Source: a virus
Strand: one strand, 5' to 3'
DNA: 64,000 bases
IMG/VR virus record: IMGVR_UViG_3300008050_008852
Coordinates: 1-64,000 of that record
Part shown: piece after piece, positions 61,688 through 64,000 of the stretch
Layout: each line of letters starts with the position of its first letter
Numbering within the stretch: the first letter of the stretch is position 1
Notes under the pieces: model-generated
What the model was told of the DNA's origin: nothing
The model's input: the letters and a program-made list of their open reading frames with translations, nothing else
Databases searched by the model: none
Made by a program: the position numbers and the translations under genes

Positions 61688-64000
61688 TGTTTGTTAAAGA
61701 ATTAACGTCTAATGCTGATTATTTTTTGGTTGATGATAATTTTGCATCTATAAACTATACTGGATCAACACTAGAATATACGTTTAGTGTTTATGCAAAA
61801 CTTATACAGGCGATGATATCTGGCCATGACACAATCAGAATAAGCTTAATTAAAAAAACTGAACCAAAAATTAAATATTTCGTTGGTTCATCCCCATCTG
61901 AAGTTGAAATATCAAATATTGGTTTTGTCAAAAACGTAAAGGATACTTTACAAAAAAATTTAGATGAGGCAACTATAAAAACTCAAGATATTGAAATAAG
62001 CAGTCTTTTGTCTGACGAAATTGTTGGTAAAATCGGTTCAGGTATTATAAATTCAACAAATTATTCTAACTTTTTACCAAAAATTGAACAAATTAATGTT
62101 CGCCAAACTAGGGCAAGGCAAAGAAACTTTGCTGGTTACGATGTAGATAATTTTGATGTATTAACAAAAAAAATATTTCAGAAGTTTGGTTTACATCCAG
62201 CACTAGTAGCATCAATTCCATTCCCGGCTTTGAAAATAAAGTCTAATAATGATGGTACCAAAAATTCTGTAAGTAATAAATCTCCAGTTAATTTTAAGGC
62301 CTTATTAAAAAATCAAGAATTTCGAGATTATTATGATACATTCTACTTAAAACAAGTTAATACAAACAACAATATACGTTTTATTAAAAAGAAAGCTGAA
62401 TATCAAAGGTTTAATACAAAGCTTTCGTTTGACTTGTCAGACACCCCCCTTGTAACATTAACATCTGCAGTAACTCTTTCGATTAGATTATCGTTATTAA
62501 AATCTGAAATTGAAACATCTAGTGACATATTTCGGTTTAGTAATATTGAGGCTCTTGAAGAAGCTACAGCCGGTGTTAAAAGTGTTGATGCCAATATTAT
62601 AACGACAGATTCAAAATTTGTGTTACCAGATAAAATTAGCGTTACAAATAATGAGAATTTTCCAATTGATGTCACAGCATTTGAATATACAATGGCTGAT
62701 TCATACTTTGACAAACAGCGACTCGATATCGTTACGTTGGCCCCTGGCGAAAATTATAATTTTAATAGTACAAAAATATTTTTCGATGCAGCAGAAACTA
62801 GAAGCTATATTTTAACATCAAATAAAACAATTCCTGGAATCAATGGCGTGTCTAATGTTTTAAAGGTCTTAACACCACCTGAAGCATCATCTCCACCTAA
62901 GCAAATAGATACATTTGATATTGCAATTAAACCTTCTGGTGGTACATCTACGTCGGCTGAAATAATTGTTTCTGGCCTTTCATCTAATGAATATACGGCT
63001 ACGATATATAAACGAAAAATTGGCTCATCTAAAGCAAAAATGTTAACTCGTGTTTCAATGGGTAAACAAGGGTTTACTGATAAAAAAATTCAACCAGGTG
63101 ATGTATATGTCTACACCGCGGATTTAGAATTTAATGGCGCCAAAGGTTATGCTCGAGCCTCAACCGGGTTAGTGTCATTAGATTCAGGTGGTTTAAATAG
63201 GGTTTCGTTTTCAATAACTGATAAAAGTTCTTCTGGCACTACAAATAGTCAAAGGCACAACTTTAAAATTGTAGAATCAATATCTTCAACTGCAGCTTCA
63301 AAATTACTTGAAGCAGCAACAGAATCAGCCCAGGCAGGTATATTTAGCTCTGAATTAGAAATAGCTAAAGTTGATACTAGTGTAATAACAAGTTATTCTG
63401 TTTATCGTATGGAAACAACAACTGGTGACATCGAATATCTTGGTCAAAGAACGGCTGGTAAAAAATTACGTTTTTCTGTAACAGGCCACAACGTTAAGAA
63501 TAATATATACGAGTACATTGTATTCCCTCGCGCAACCGCGGTCTCTTCTCTTTCATATACTACAGTTGTTGCAGACACCGATATATATACTGGCAATACA
63601 TACAATTATAGATATAAGAAATTTAGGGATAAAAATTTCCCTAGAGCAACATTACTTCCATCATATTCAGAAGTGCTAGAAAACGATTTAAATGCTGCTC
63701 TTCAAAATTTACCAGACGGCGCATCAGAGTCTGTAACTTTTAGTACATCTAGTAGACAAGGTCAGATTAGATCGCTTGATGCTGTGTCAAAAGAAAATCT
63801 CGACTGTACTTTTTTATCATGGCGCTATATTGGTGATTTATCTAGTGTATCACATTTTGTAATTTTTGCTAAATATAATAAGTATAAGGCACCCATTGGT
63901 ATCGCAATACCAGACGAGAATCAGAAACAATATTCGTATTGTGACGACAAATTAGGCGACGTCGAGGGTGGTGTGGCATATAGTATTTTGCCAATCTTAA
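61687..64000 (+). CDS. Large structural protein with FN3-like repeats, cut at right edge
   Basis: An open frame runs from ATG 61687 to the window end without a stop (771 codons visible). The N-terminal 300 residues are mixed alpha/beta (FVKELTSNADYFLVDDNF start, QINVRQTRARQRNFAGYDVDNFDV). Later segments (SAEIIVSGLSSNEYTATIYKRKIGSS, PGDVYVYTADLEFNGAKG, ITSYSVYRMETTTGDIEYLGQ) have the strand order of fibronectin type III-like domains, common in phage tails. Probably a tail/baseplate component; the C-terminal part is outside the window. Confidence 0.7.
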   Translation, partial: MFVKELTSNADYFLVDDNFASINYTGSTLEYTFSVYAKLIQAMISGHDTIRISLIKKTEPKIKYFVGSSPSEVEISNIGFVKNVKDTLQKNLDEATIKTQDIEISSLLSDEIVGKIGSGIINSTNYSNFLPKIEQINVRQTRARQRNFAGYDVDNFDVLTKKIFQKFGLHPALVASIPFPALKIKSNNDGTKNSVSNKSPVNFKALLKNQEFRDYYDTFYLKQVNTNNNIRFIKKKAEYQRFNTKLSFDLSDTPLVTLTSAVTLSIRLSLLKSEIETSSDIFRFSNIEALEEATAGVKSVDANIITTDSKFVLPDKISVTNNENFPIDVTAFEYTMADSYFDKQRLDIVTLAPGENYNFNSTKIFFDAAETRSYILTSNKTIPGINGVSNVLKVLTPPEASSPPKQIDTFDIAIKPSGGTSTSAEIIVSGLSSNEYTATIYKRKIGSSKAKMLTRVSMGKQGFTDKKIQPGDVYVYTADLEFNGAKGYARASTGLVSLDSGGLNRVSFSITDKSSSGTTNSQRHNFKIVESISSTAASKLLEAATESAQAGIFSSELEIAKVDTSVITSYSVYRMETTTGDIEYLGQRTAGKKLRFSVTGHNVKNNIYEYIVFPRATAVSSLSYTTVVADTDIYTGNTYNYRYKKFRDKNFPRATLLPSYSEVLENDLNAALQNLPDGASESVTFSTSSRQGQIRSLDAVSKENLDCTFLSWRYIGDLSSVSHFVIFAKYNKYKAPIGIAIPDENQKQYSYCDDKLGDVEGGVAYSILPIL

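Noticed and set aside
1-64000. tRNA genes or integrase/attachment sites
   Set aside because: No cloverleaf-like sequence was noticed in the short intergenic gaps, and no integrase or recombinase gene is present. A tRNAscan-SE run would settle the tRNA question.

Overview
This is a 64 kb piece of a tailed-phage genome, very probably a contractile-tailed, T4-like myovirus of a Gram-negative, probably marine, bacterium. The evidence is a T4 gp55-like late sigma factor (31061), a gp5-like hub (32151), a gp25-like wedge protein (34542), a gp6-like wedge protein (35050), PhoH (2323) and very large fibre-like proteins rich in the glycine/serine module typical of marine T4-like phages. The DNA is AT-rich and densely coded. 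I see no rRNA, tRNA, integrase, insertion sequence or CRISPR array. All genes but one (2034-2282) are on the plus strand. No gene-free stretch reaches 300 bases; the longest is 7928-8159.

Layout. 1-3627: accessory genes, namely the end of a MazG-like nucleotide pyrophosphohydrolase, an arginine-processing amidinotransferase-fold enzyme closest to cyanobacterial ArgZ, small unknown proteins, a lone minus-strand Cys-rich HTH protein and PIN-PhoH. 3657-7927: two small paralogous virion-like proteins and a 1245-residue fibre. 7928-8159: an AT-rich gap with direct repeats and two copies of a perfect palindrome. 8160-30764: an island of 27 genes, almost all for sugar activation, sugar transfer, methylation and sulfation. 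30761-36888: small membrane protein, late sigma factor, hub, triple-repeat protein, gp25 and gp6. 36888-57206: six giant structural proteins carrying DNRLRE-like and LamG-like domains and fibre modules, then a DUF5659-like protein. 57595-60120: an 841-residue repeat protein in its own unit, with a strong RBS and a strong terminator. 60241-64000: more structural genes, the last running off the right edge.

How the genes fit together. The island makes or alters several activated sugars. HldD and a split, order-inverted HldE point to ADP-L-glycero-D-manno-heptose, and a GT9-like transferase could use it. Gmd points to GDP-4-keto-6-deoxymannose and RmlA/RmlB to dTDP-4-keto-6-deoxyglucose. A UDP-sugar dehydrogenase-like protein, a C4-epimerase-like protein, a short DegT aminotransferase and a cupin add further steps. 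About eight glycosyltransferases, three FkbM methyltransferases, a C-methyltransferase, a sulfotransferase and a B12-type radical SAM enzyme could build and decorate a glycan. No flippase, polymerase or polyprenyl-phosphate transferase is present, and the island sits between fibre and baseplate genes. That favours glycosylation in the cytoplasm, either of virion proteins or of host LPS core, over making a separate surface polymer. This is an inference from gene content.

Limits. Family calls come from motif recognition and memory without database searches. Exact sugars, acceptors and most structural-protein names are inferred.
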